Origin: Acholeplasmataceae bacterium UBA6190
Lineage (GTDB): Bacteria > Bacillota_I > Bacilli_A > Acholeplasmatales > Acholeplasmataceae
Length of the DNA: 5,316 nt
Direction of reading: 5' to 3'
Assembly (NCBI GenBank): GCA_002422045.1
Contig: DITG01000072.1
Span: 1-5,316, forward strand
Shown here in pieces: positions 1 through 4,516 of the stretch. The notes under the pieces were generated by a model, which worked only from the letters and a program-made list of their open reading frames with translations, searched no databases and had not been told where the DNA came from. Position 1 is the stretch's first letter. Each line of letters opens with the position of its first letter. Made by a program: the position numbers and the translations under genes.

Positions 1-359
1 TTATTCCATTTTACTATTATGAAATATACTTGAACTCGATATCAAGCACTATTGGTAAAATTAGTATTCGCATTGGACACAACGAACATTCCTATATTAA
101 CGGGAATGTAGGCTATGAAATTGACGAACCTTTTCGTGGAAATGGTTATGCCAAAATAGCTGTTATGATGACTTACGTGGTAGCTAGGTTTCATGGTATG
201 ACACATTTGATTATTTCTTGTGATGAGGATAATTATCCATCAAAGAGTGTTATTAATAAACTCGGCGGCATCCATATAGAAACAATTACACCACCTAACT
301 ATTATGTTTATTATTGTGATGATATACCAAAGCATAGTATTTATAGGGTCGACATTTAG
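1..359 (+). CDS. GNAT-family N-acetyltransferase, 3' part (5' end outside window)
   Basis: The frame is open from the left edge (first complete codon at base 3) to the TAG at 357-359, giving 118 visible residues; the start lies upstream. A TTG at base 30 is in frame but is not the start, because the residues before it (IPFYYYEIYL) read as continuous protein and it lacks a Shine-Dalgarno site. The visible part carries the acetyl-CoA-binding motif A region: a GYEIDEPFRGNGYA stretch with the R-G-N-G-Y-A pyrophosphate loop. A following helix and the PSKSVINKLGG segment are typical of the second half of the GNAT fold. The ending (SIYRVDI) resembles small Firmicute GNAT enzymes of about 170-180 residues. 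The family transfers an acetyl group from acetyl-CoA to an amine; the substrate cannot be read from the sequence. No clear terminator follows directly. The family is secure, the role unknown. Confidence 0.85.
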   Translation, partial: IPFYYYEIYLNSISSTIGKISIRIGHNEHSYINGNVGYEIDEPFRGNGYAKIAVMMTYVVARFHGMTHLIISCDEDNYPSKSVINKLGGIHIETITPPNYYVYYCDDIPKHSIYRVDI

Positions 360-383
360 ATTCTATATTATTTAGTAGTTTTC

Positions 384-420
384 ATGGGGTGCTAAAATTT
401 ATGATAGGGTGCTAATTTGT
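384..420. repeat. Imperfect direct repeat, two copies of GGGTGCTAA at 20-bp period
   Basis: GGGTGCTAA occurs at 387-395 and again at 407-415, within wider copies ATGGGGTGCTAAAATTT (384-400) and ATAGGGTGCTAATTT (404-418). It lies just beyond the C-terminal end of the transposase remnant, where the right end of the original insertion sequence would be expected. IS3-family ends usually run 5'-TG...CA-3', and a TGATAGGGTGCTAA string begins at 402, so this may be a terminal inverted repeat. No matching left end is visible in the window, so this assignment is only an inference. Confidence 0.4.
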
Positions 421-435
421 ATTAAAATAGGTAGC

Positions 436-463
436 ATCAAACATATTGAATGTATAGTTTGAT
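436..463. repeat. Inverted repeat ATCAAAC/GTTTGAT
   Basis: ATCAAAC at 436-442 is the exact reverse complement of GTTTGAT at 457-463, separated by 14 bases. No T-run follows on either strand, so it is not a classical terminator. It sits just past the stop codon of the minus-strand transposase remnant and was probably part of the non-coding end of that element. Confidence 0.4.
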
Positions 464-477
464 ACAGTTTATACTAT

Positions 478-663
478 TCAAAAAAAATAGTCATGTATTA
501 GACTTTTATTAAACCCTAGTTGAGATTTAAACTCTACTGGGGTTTTGTTTTTAAGCATATACAATCGATTGCTATGATGATAATGCACATAATCTATAAT
601 CGATTGACGAACTGATGTATAAAAAGTGAATTCAATCAACTGGATGTTGATGTCACGACGTGA
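478..663 (-). pseudogene. IS3-family transposase, C-terminal remnant
   Basis: Read on the minus strand from about 660 to the TGA at 480-478, this gives about 60 residues. They include IIDYVHYHHSNRL followed by LKNKTPVEFKSQ. This matches the end of the IS3-family (IS150-like) integrase domain, whose members typically read D/EYIxYYNxxRI...LKGxSPVEYR. The frame is closed by a TAG at 666-664, and no further transposase-like residues are seen upstream in any frame. The catalytic DDE residues and the helix-turn-helix OrfA part are therefore missing. It is a dead fragment of an old insertion, truncated at or near the Fic promoter region (about 650). It has no start codon or ribosome binding site of its own. 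The family call rests on recognising the C-terminal motif only. Confidence 0.7.
511..552 (+). terminator. Intrinsic terminator hairpin, plus strand, inside the transposase remnant
   Basis: The arm AAACCCTAGT (511-520) pairs with ACTGGGGTTT (536-545) through one T-G wobble. A T-T mismatch follows, then GAG (522-524) pairs with CTC (532-534) around the loop ATTTAAA. The T-rich tract TTTTGTTTTT (543-552) directly follows. This is a good rho-independent terminator for transcription coming from the acetyltransferase side. It would insulate the Fic promoter at 695. The minus-strand side is followed by AATAAAAG rather than a T-run, so it acts mainly in the plus direction. It overlaps the codons for the PVEF motif of the remnant. 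Confidence 0.7.
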
Positions 664-664
664 C
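652..664. promoter_or_regulatory. Palindromic operator-like site, box 1 (GTCACGACGTGAC)
   Basis: GTCACG (652-657), one central A and CGTGAC (659-664) form a perfect 13-base inverted repeat. Its right half extends to CGTGACTA (659-666), which recurs at 699-706 over the -35 of the Fic promoter and inverted at 752-759 in the 5' untranslated region. It lies about 30 bp upstream of the -35 hexamer. Palindromy and repetition suggest a binding site for a dimeric regulator. Confidence 0.55.
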
Positions 665-694
665 TAAAAAAGAGAGATTATTATCCTTGTTGCA

Positions 695-723
695 TTGACG
701 TGACTATTTAAGTATGTTATGAT
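695..723 (+). promoter_or_regulatory. Sigma-A-type promoter of the Fic gene
   Basis: The -35 hexamer TTGACG (695-700), a 17-bp spacer and the -10 hexamer TATGAT (718-723) make a near-consensus promoter. Transcription would start near 730, about 40 bases before the Fic ATG. A CGTGACTA box (699-706) overlaps the 3' end of the -35 element, so a protein bound there would block RNA polymerase. Confidence 0.75.
697..706 (+). promoter_or_regulatory. Operator-like box 2 overlapping the Fic -35
   Basis: GACGTGACTA at 697-706 repeats, base for base, the sequence at 657-666, exactly 40 bp away. It covers the end of the -35 hexamer and the start of the spacer, the classic position for a repressor site. 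Confidence 0.5.
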
Positions 724-751
724 GAATACGAGGATAAAATATCTAAAATAT

Positions 752-759
752 TAGTCACG
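752..759 (-). promoter_or_regulatory. Operator-like box 3 (TAGTCACG) next to the Fic ribosome binding site
   Basis: TAGTCACG at 752-759 is the reverse complement of the CGTGACTA boxes at 659 and 699. It directly abuts the Shine-Dalgarno sequence GAGGTG (759-764), which is 5 nt from the ATG. As DNA it could be a third operator; as RNA it sits where it could also influence translation. Confidence 0.45.
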
Positions 760-769
760 AGGTGTTTTC

Positions 770-1819
770 ATGAATAGACTGCCGTATCAAGTGGATTTAA
801 ATACAATCGAAATCCTAAAGCAACTCAATATAGCAAATCATCATATAGGTGAATTGAAGGGTATACTTAAACTATTACCAAATCCTGGAATTGTTTTAAG
901 TCTAATCAACTTAAGTGAATCAAAAGACTCATCAGCAATTGAGAATATTATGACAACATATGATGAAATATTCAAAGAAATCGTATCGAAGACACCGGCT
1001 GGTGGTCAACCAAAAGAGGTTATCAATTATAAGCATGCCATTGATCGTGGTTTCATGTTGTTAAGGCAAAAAGGATTTATTAGTACAAACATGCTTGTCG
1101 AAATACAAAATGTGATTGAACCCAATAAAGGTGGTATTAGAAAACTTCCTGGAACAGTCATCATGAATGATAGAACCCATGAGATTGTTCATACACCGCC
1201 ACAAAACGAATCTGAGATTCGAGAACTCATGCATAATTTAGAGTTATTTATTAACCAGGATGACGAATATGATCCACTGATTCAAATGGCGCTGATCCAC
1301 TTTCAATTCGAGAGTATTCATCCATTTTATGATGAAAATGGTAGAACTGGTAGAATATTGAATATCTTATATTTGGTACTTAAGGAAAAGATTTCTGAGC
1401 CTATACTTTATCTGAGCAAGTACATCATGGACAATAAAGAAACTTATTATAGGTTACTTAAGCAGTGCAATGAGAATATCGCTAGCATAGAAAGCTTTGT
1501 TAAGTATATTCTAAAAGGCATCATAGAAACATCCCAAAACACAGTTCATTTAATCATGAGGATTAATCAATCCATTGAAACGACTCAAGAAATGATGAAG
1601 AAAAGACTACCGGATATTTATCGGTACGACATTGTTGAACACTTATTCTCTCATATGTATACGAAAAACGAGTTTTTCAGAGAAAGCCTCAATATATCCA
1701 GAGCAACTGCGACTAAATACCTAAAGCTTCTGGAAAAAGAAGGATTTATTGTTTCTGAACCACTAGGAAAAGAAGTTATCTATAAAAACATACAGTTGTT
1801 AAACCTTGTTAAGGAATGA
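770..1819 (+). CDS. Fic-domain protein with inhibitory N-terminus and C-terminal winged helix (probable AMP-transferase)
   Basis: The 349 residues match the usual length of Fic_N-Fic-winged-helix proteins. Residues 1 to about 75 form a Fic_N-like region with the inhibitory motif S54-S-A-I-E58-N59, fitting [S/T]xxxE[G/N], whose glutamate blocks ATP binding in self-inhibited Fic enzymes. The flap region lies near 125-145 (KLPGTVIMNDRTHEIVHTPP). The catalytic loop is H184-PFYDENGRTGR-195; His184 would be the catalytic base. The usual HPFxDGNGR has glycine where this protein has Glu189. Residues about 285-349 look like a winged helix-turn-helix (SLNISRATATKYLKLLEKEGFI). The family usually transfers AMP from ATP to a hydroxyl side chain of a target protein; the target is unknown here. 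The start is set by GAGGTG at 759-764, 5 nt before the ATG. The gene is alone, with its own promoter and repeated boxes, and the DNA-binding tail suggests autoregulation. No separate antitoxin gene is adjacent. Confidence 0.88.
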   Translation: MNRLPYQVDLNTIEILKQLNIANHHIGELKGILKLLPNPGIVLSLINLSESKDSSAIENIMTTYDEIFKEIVSKTPAGGQPKEVINYKHAIDRGFMLLRQKGFISTNMLVEIQNVIEPNKGGIRKLPGTVIMNDRTHEIVHTPPQNESEIRELMHNLELFINQDDEYDPLIQMALIHFQFESIHPFYDENGRTGRILNILYLVLKEKISEPILYLSKYIMDNKETYYRLLKQCNENIASIESFVKYILKGIIETSQNTVHLIMRINQSIETTQEMMKKRLPDIYRYDIVEHLFSHMYTKNEFFRESLNISRATATKYLKLLEKEGFIVSEPLGKEVIYKNIQLLNLVKE

Positions 1820-1851
1820 GTTTTGTCAAAATTGAACACCGTTTAAACAGA

Positions 1852-1881
1852 TTGATGGTGTCGATGTTTACACCAAATCAA
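1852..1881. repeat. Imperfect hairpin downstream of the Fic gene
   Basis: TTGAT-GGTGT (1852-1861) pairs with ACACC (1870-1874) and ATCAA (1877-1881), with a two-base AA bulge and an 8-base loop. No T-run follows on either strand, so it does not look like a terminator itself. It lies in the short gap before the bidirectional terminator and could be an mRNA 3'-end structure or chance. Confidence 0.35.
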
Positions 1882-1917
1882 CAAGATGCGAATTTTTAAG
1901 ATTACAAAGTGAGTTGC

Positions 1918-1949
1918 AAAAAAAATAAAGGACCGTTTTGGTCCTTTTT
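1918..1949. terminator. Bidirectional intrinsic terminator between Fic gene and hflX
   Basis: AAAGGACC (1927-1934) and GGTCCTTT (1940-1947) form a perfect 8-bp stem around GTTTT. On the plus strand the stem runs into TTTTT (1945-1949), ending the Fic transcript. On the minus strand it is followed by a long T-rich run (complement of the A-run 1918-1929), ending hflX. The two genes converge here, so a shared terminator is expected. Confidence 0.85.
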
Positions 1950-1956
1950 CGATGCA

Positions 1957-3201
1957 TTAAGATTTGACGATGTATTTTTGGTATAAAGCAGTTTGCTCTG
2001 GCGATAGAATGACTCTGACATAAGTACCATCTGCTTCATATTTGGTCTCCAATATCGTGTTATTCTCTTTAAGTCTGGAATAAAGTTGACCTTGATCAAA
2101 AGGAATCTTAAGCACTTGGATGCGATTATGTTTATACAAATGCCCATAAATGGCATCAACTAACACATCTACATTTTCTTTGGTCCGATTGGACATGAAT
2201 ATGTAGTCTTCATCGAGTTGTGGTGGAATGATTGCGATTTCCTTTTTCGTCAGAACAAGCAGACGTTCGATATGATCCGCTCCGATTTCAGCAAGCACGC
2301 GTCTTGTTGTATCGATTTGGAGTGGGTTGAAAGCTGCACCATCAACGACATGAAGCAGAAGATCAGCATTGATGACATCGGATAATGTGGTTTCAAAGCT
2401 TCTGACCAATTCATGAGGTAGTTTATTCACAAACCCTACCGTATCAATCAAAATGAAAGGTGGGAAGTTTTCCTTTTGAAGTCTTTTTGCTTTCGTATCC
2501 AGTGTAGCAAAGAGCATATCTTTTTCCAAAACGGGTTCTGAATCATGCTTCAAATAAAGTGATAGGCTATTCATGAGTGAAGATTTACCGGCATTGGTAT
2601 AACCCACCAGTGCAACCACAGGAATCTGGCTTTTCACACGTTGTTTTCTGGACACCATTTTTTCTGCTTTAATCTTTTCCAATTCTTGTTTGATCAACGA
2701 GATTTCATTGACAATCTTTCTTCTGTCCAGTTCAAGTTTGGTTTCACCGGGACCTTTGGCATTGTATGATCCGCCACCCTGTCTGGAAAGAGAATTCCCA
2801 AGACCGATCAGTCTAGGCAGCATATACATTTTTTGAGCAAGGGCGACTTCAAGGACTGCTTCACGAGACTGTGCGCGTTCCGAGAAAATGGAAAGAATCA
2901 GAAAACTACGATCGATGACTTGAACTTCGAATTCTTTCTCCAGATTCTTGATTTGTGCAGGGGATAGTGTATCATCAAAAATGACGATATCAATATCTAA
3001 GACATCAATGATGGTTTTAATTTCCTTTACTTTTCCACTACCGATGTAAAACTTTGGTGTGATTTCTTTGGCATTTTGGACAATCTTATCTTTGGTTTTG
3101 ATGTTGAGCGCGTCTGCCAATGCTTCGAGCTCAACCAGTGACTGAAATGTTTCTTCTGCGGACTGTTTATAGGCAAGTCCGACGAGTAATGCTTGGTCCA
3201 T
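1957..3201 (-). CDS. hflX: HflX, ribosome-associated GTPase
   Basis: The 414 residues match the family's usual length. The N-terminal HflX domain (1 to about 190) carries GSGKVKE (54-60) and the glycine-rich linker SRQGGGSYNAKGPGETKLE (139-157), the family signature, followed by a coiled helical segment. The GTPase domain has P-loop GYTNAGKS (200-207), switch I FATLDT (231-236) with Thr233, and G3 DTVG (253-256). G4 reads LTKKE (317-321), where NKxD is usual, and G5 is SNR (337-339) rather than SA(K). HflX binds the 50S subunit and splits stalled or idle 70S ribosomes in heat or antibiotic stress. The ATG at 3201 has AGAGG (3208-3212) 6 nt away. Expression is probably controlled by the leader at 3202-3429. 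The G4 change may weaken guanine specificity, but Thr at the first position is seen in other GTPases. Confidence 0.95.
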   Translation of the reverse strand: MDQALLVGLAYKQSAEETFQSLVELEALADALNIKTKDKIVQNAKEITPKFYIGSGKVKEIKTIIDVLDIDIVIFDDTLSPAQIKNLEKEFEVQVIDRSFLILSIFSERAQSREAVLEVALAQKMYMLPRLIGLGNSLSRQGGGSYNAKGPGETKLELDRRKIVNEISLIKQELEKIKAEKMVSRKQRVKSQIPVVALVGYTNAGKSSLMNSLSLYLKHDSEPVLEKDMLFATLDTKAKRLQKENFPPFILIDTVGFVNKLPHELVRSFETTLSDVINADLLLHVVDGAAFNPLQIDTTRRVLAEIGADHIERLLVLTKKEIAIIPPQLDEDYIFMSNRTKENVDVLVDAIYGHLYKHNRIQVLKIPFDQGQLYSRLKENNTILETKYEADGTYVRVILSPEQTALYQKYIVKS

Positions 3202-3255
3202 AGGGTACCTCTCTAGTGTGTGTTCAATATAGCGTTGCTAACGAGATGGTCTTTC

Positions 3256-3281
3256 AAAATAAAAAGACCCTTGTATGGTCT
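3256..3281 (-). terminator. Intrinsic terminator in the hflX leader (attenuator)
   Basis: On the minus strand AGACC (3281-3277) pairs with GGUCU (3269-3265) around a 7-nt loop, followed by UUUUAUUUU (3264-3256). Two G-U pairs can lengthen the stem at the base. It lies 54 bases before the hflX ATG and downstream of the leader's promoter, so it would end the transcript before hflX unless bypassed. The 3' arm plus its U's (GGUCUUU, 3269-3263) can also pair with AAAGACC at 3254-3248. Confidence 0.65.
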
Positions 3282-3335
3282 CCCGGTACCTGTGGATATG
3301 GATGGACATCAATAACAATCATCCATCGGTTCGGG

Positions 3336-3386
3336 CTAGCATACAGTGACAATCAGATTGAATTTTGGGTTGAGTTCGCTGTACAT
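3336..3386 (-). CDS. Leader peptide of hflX, 16 residues
   Basis: The minus-strand frame reads MYSELNPKFNLIVTVC and ends at TAG (3338-3336). A perfect GGAGG (3398-3394) lies 7 nt before the ATG, which is better spaced and stronger than the site of hflX itself. Start and stop codons both fall inside the strands of one predicted RNA stem, so a ribosome on the frame would open that stem. The C-terminal half is rich in hydrophobic and beta-branched residues (NLIVTV), loosely like the stalling segments of erm leader peptides, but no exact arrest motif is recognised. The peptide probably acts only in cis by where the ribosome pauses. Coding status is inferred from the ribosome binding site and position. 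Confidence 0.6.
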   Translation of the reverse strand: MYSELNPKFNLIVTVC

Positions 3387-3435
3387 CTTCTAACCTCCGC
3401 ATCCTATGCGCTTGTGATGCCACATGCGCACTCTC

Positions 3436-3464
3436 ATTATAGAATGAATTCACAAAAAAGACAA
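3436..3464 (-). promoter_or_regulatory. Sigma-A-type promoter for the hflX leader
   Basis: On the minus strand TTGTCT (3464-3459), a 17-bp spacer and a consensus TATAAT (3441-3436) form a strong promoter. The start would be near 3429, so the leader begins with the UGCGC hairpin. No other good promoter is seen between here and hflX. Confidence 0.75.
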
Positions 3465-3500
3465 CACGACAGACTCAATTCAAGCGATTAAGTCACGTGC

Positions 3501-3513
3501 TTCATGCCATGAA
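3501..3513. repeat. Palindrome TTCATGCCATGAA upstream of the cdaA promoter
   Basis: TTCATG and CATGAA flank a single central C, a perfect 13-base inverted repeat. It ends about 29 bases before the cdaA -10 and just upstream of where a -35 would sit, a possible site for an activator or repressor of the cdaA operon. No regulator can be named. Confidence 0.4.
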
Positions 3514-3538
3514 ATATGACTAATCAACATCAATATTA

Positions 3539-3547
3539 TGATATAAT
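3539..3547 (+). promoter_or_regulatory. Extended -10 promoter of cdaA
   Basis: TGATATAAT contains a consensus TATAAT (3542-3547) with the TGn extension (3539-3541). The expected -35 position (about 3518-3524) has no good hexamer, which is common for extended -10 promoters. Transcription would start near 3554, leaving a short leader before the AAGGAG ribosome binding site at 3561-3566. This placement also rules out longer upstream starts for cdaA. Confidence 0.6.
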
Positions 3548-3575
3548 GAATATAGTCAAAAAGGAGTGCGATGTC

Positions 3576-4322
3576 ATGTTATTCAATATACCCATCTGGA
3601 AAATTGTAATCGATGCCTACATCGTTTGGGTGCTCGTCTTTTTCCTAGTCAAATTCTTGGTTTCAAATAAGAGAATGCTATCGATTGCGATTTCATTCCT
3701 ATTCATCTATGTGATGGCATATGTCGCCAATCTTTTAGACCTCCTGATCAGCACACCGATTTTATCTTATTTGGCTGAATGGTTGCCCATCCTGATGATT
3801 GTCATCATGGCACCAGACATCAGAAGATCTCTTGAAGTCGTCTGGAAGGCGGACTCCAGACATGAGACGCTTGTCATGGGTTCTGAAAAGACAAAACAAG
3901 CCATCGTAGATGCTGCAGTCTACTTGTCAGGTCAAAACATTGGTGCACTCATGACCATTGAAAAACACAACACTTTGGATCAATACGCAGAGCGCGCCAT
4001 CATGATGAACAGCTTTGTCTCCAAAGAAGTACTGATCAACATCTTCACACCCAATACGCCACTGCATGACGGCGCAGTCATCATTCGTGGCGACAGCATC
4101 TTGTGTGCAGGCGCATATTTCGTTCTTTCTGACAATCAGAATTTTGAAAAAACGACAGGTTCCAGACATCGTGCAGGTCTTGGTATCAGTGAAATTACAG
4201 ATAGTCTGACTGTCATCGTTTCTGAAGAAACAGGCAATATATCCATTGCAGTCGAAGGCATCATGCTCAAGATCAATGATCGGGACAAATTGATGGAATA
4301 CATCAATATGTTCATGAAGTGA
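3576..4322 (+). CDS. cdaA: Membrane-bound diadenylate cyclase CdaA (c-di-AMP synthase)
   Basis: The chosen ATG gives 248 residues, slightly shorter than typical CdaA (about 270). AAGGAG (3561-3566) lies 9 nt before it. The frame is open further upstream to 3516, but that start lies before the promoter -10. Three membrane segments are visible at about 9-29, 36-55 and 64-80, followed by the cytosolic DAC domain. Catalytic motifs are D165-G-A (in TPLHDGAVII), which binds metal and ribose, and G195-SRHRA-200, which binds the ATP phosphates. Both are intact. The enzyme joins two ATP into c-di-AMP, a second messenger controlling potassium and osmolyte transport and, in walled relatives, cell-wall balance. 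The usual partner CdaR (YbbR domains) is not downstream; a 57-residue membrane protein takes that place, its ribosome binding site overlapping this stop codon. GlmM is not in the window. Confidence 0.95.
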   Translation: MLFNIPIWKIVIDAYIVWVLVFFLVKFLVSNKRMLSIAISFLFIYVMAYVANLLDLLISTPILSYLAEWLPILMIVIMAPDIRRSLEVVWKADSRHETLVMGSEKTKQAIVDAAVYLSGQNIGALMTIEKHNTLDQYAERAIMMNSFVSKEVLINIFTPNTPLHDGAVIIRGDSILCAGAYFVLSDNQNFEKTTGSRHRAGLGISEITDSLTVIVSEETGNISIAVEGIMLKINDRDKLMEYINMFMK

Positions 4323-4330
4323 GGGATACC

Positions 4331-4504
4331 ATGTTCAAAAAACTACTCAACATCATTCTTGAACCACTCAAAGCTTTTGCTAATCGAAATTTTGCTGAAA
4401 AGACAGCCATCTATTTTTCCAAGAACAAGTGGATGATCTATGTGTTATCGTTTATATTGACTGTGCTTATGCTTGTTCTCTTTTATGTTGTTCCGAATTT
4501 ATAA
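4331..4504 (+). CDS. Small single-pass membrane protein in the CdaR position
   Basis: The 57 residues start at an ATG 8 nt after the cdaA stop. GAGGG (4321-4325) overlaps that stop, giving probable translational coupling. A GTG at 4319 in the same frame is less likely because the ATG has the better-placed site. Residues 1-33 are basic and possibly amphipathic (MFKKLLNIILEPLKAF); 35-54 form one hydrophobic helix, and the protein ends at VVPNL. In most Firmicutes the next gene is cdaR, which has one N-terminal membrane helix followed by YbbR domains. This protein resembles only that N-terminal anchor (an NKW segment before the helix), with no YbbR domain. It may be a reduced CdaR-like regulator of CdaA, or an unrelated small protein. 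Composition matches the neighbours and spacing to the next gene is tight, so it is probably real. Confidence 0.75.
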   Translation: MFKKLLNIILEPLKAFANRNFAEKTAIYFSKNKWMIYVLSFILTVLMLVLFYVVPNL

Positions 4505-4516
4505 AAGGTGATCTGA

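Larger units (their letters stand above)
3202..3429 (-). promoter_or_regulatory. Structured hflX leader, probable ribosome-mediated attenuator
   Basis: On the minus strand the promoter at 3464-3436 predicts an RNA start near 3429 and a leader of about 230 nt before hflX. In order it has: a 5' hairpin (UGCGC-A-UGUG, 3430-3421, with CACA-A-GCGCA, 3416-3407); a 16-codon frame with GGAGG (3398-3394); a stem enclosing that frame (GGUUAG 3395-3390 with CUAGCC 3339-3334, and UGUACAG 3385-3379 with CUGUAUG 3346-3340); a second domain (CCCG 3335-3332 with CGGG 3285-3282, ACC with GGU, GAUGGAU 3327-3321 with GUCCAUC 3307-3301); and an intrinsic terminator (3281-3256). A translated leader ahead of a terminator is the layout of macrolide- and lincosamide-type attenuators. 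Listeria hflXr is known to be under such antibiotic-responsive control. No known riboswitch, T-box, 6S or SRP RNA signature was recognised. It could instead be a stand-alone small RNA of about 175 nt. Confidence 0.6.

Noticed and set aside
30..32. TTG as start of the acetyltransferase
   Set aside because: The frame continues upstream with family-like residues to the window edge and there is no Shine-Dalgarno site, so the gene is simply cut by the window.
562..606. Two copies of AATCGATTG (562-571 and 598-606)
   Set aside because: Both fall within the transposase remnant's coding sequence and contain the short self-complementary ATCGAT core; no further structure supports a site.
3393..3425. 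A second short minus-strand frame (MWHHKRIGCGG) at the very 5' end of the hflX leader
   Set aside because: Its ATG lies only a few bases from the predicted RNA start, so there is no room for a ribosome binding site, and it sits inside a stable hairpin. Leaderless use is possible but unsupported.
3256..3429. Known structured RNA class (T-box, 6S, SRP RNA, SAM or c-di-AMP riboswitch)
   Set aside because: The GGUACCGGG stretch loosely recalls a T-box, but the GGGUGGNACCGCG core is absent, as are the conserved cores I know for the other classes. A covariance-model search would settle it.
3216..3491. A 91-codon plus-strand open frame between hflX and cdaA
   Set aside because: It has no ribosome binding site, an odd composition rich in Trp and His, and no recognisable domain. 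It runs antisense through the hflX leader, its terminator and its promoter, which explain the region better.
3491..3497. AGTCACG near cdaA, matching part of the Fic operator box
   Set aside because: A 7-base match is expected by chance about once in a window of this size, and it is neither palindromic with a second box nor placed on the promoter.
3516..3575. A longer N-terminus for CdaA starting at 3516
   Set aside because: The promoter -10 lies inside this stretch, the residues do not look like CdaA, and the ATG at 3576 has the AAGGAG site and begins with the typical membrane segment.
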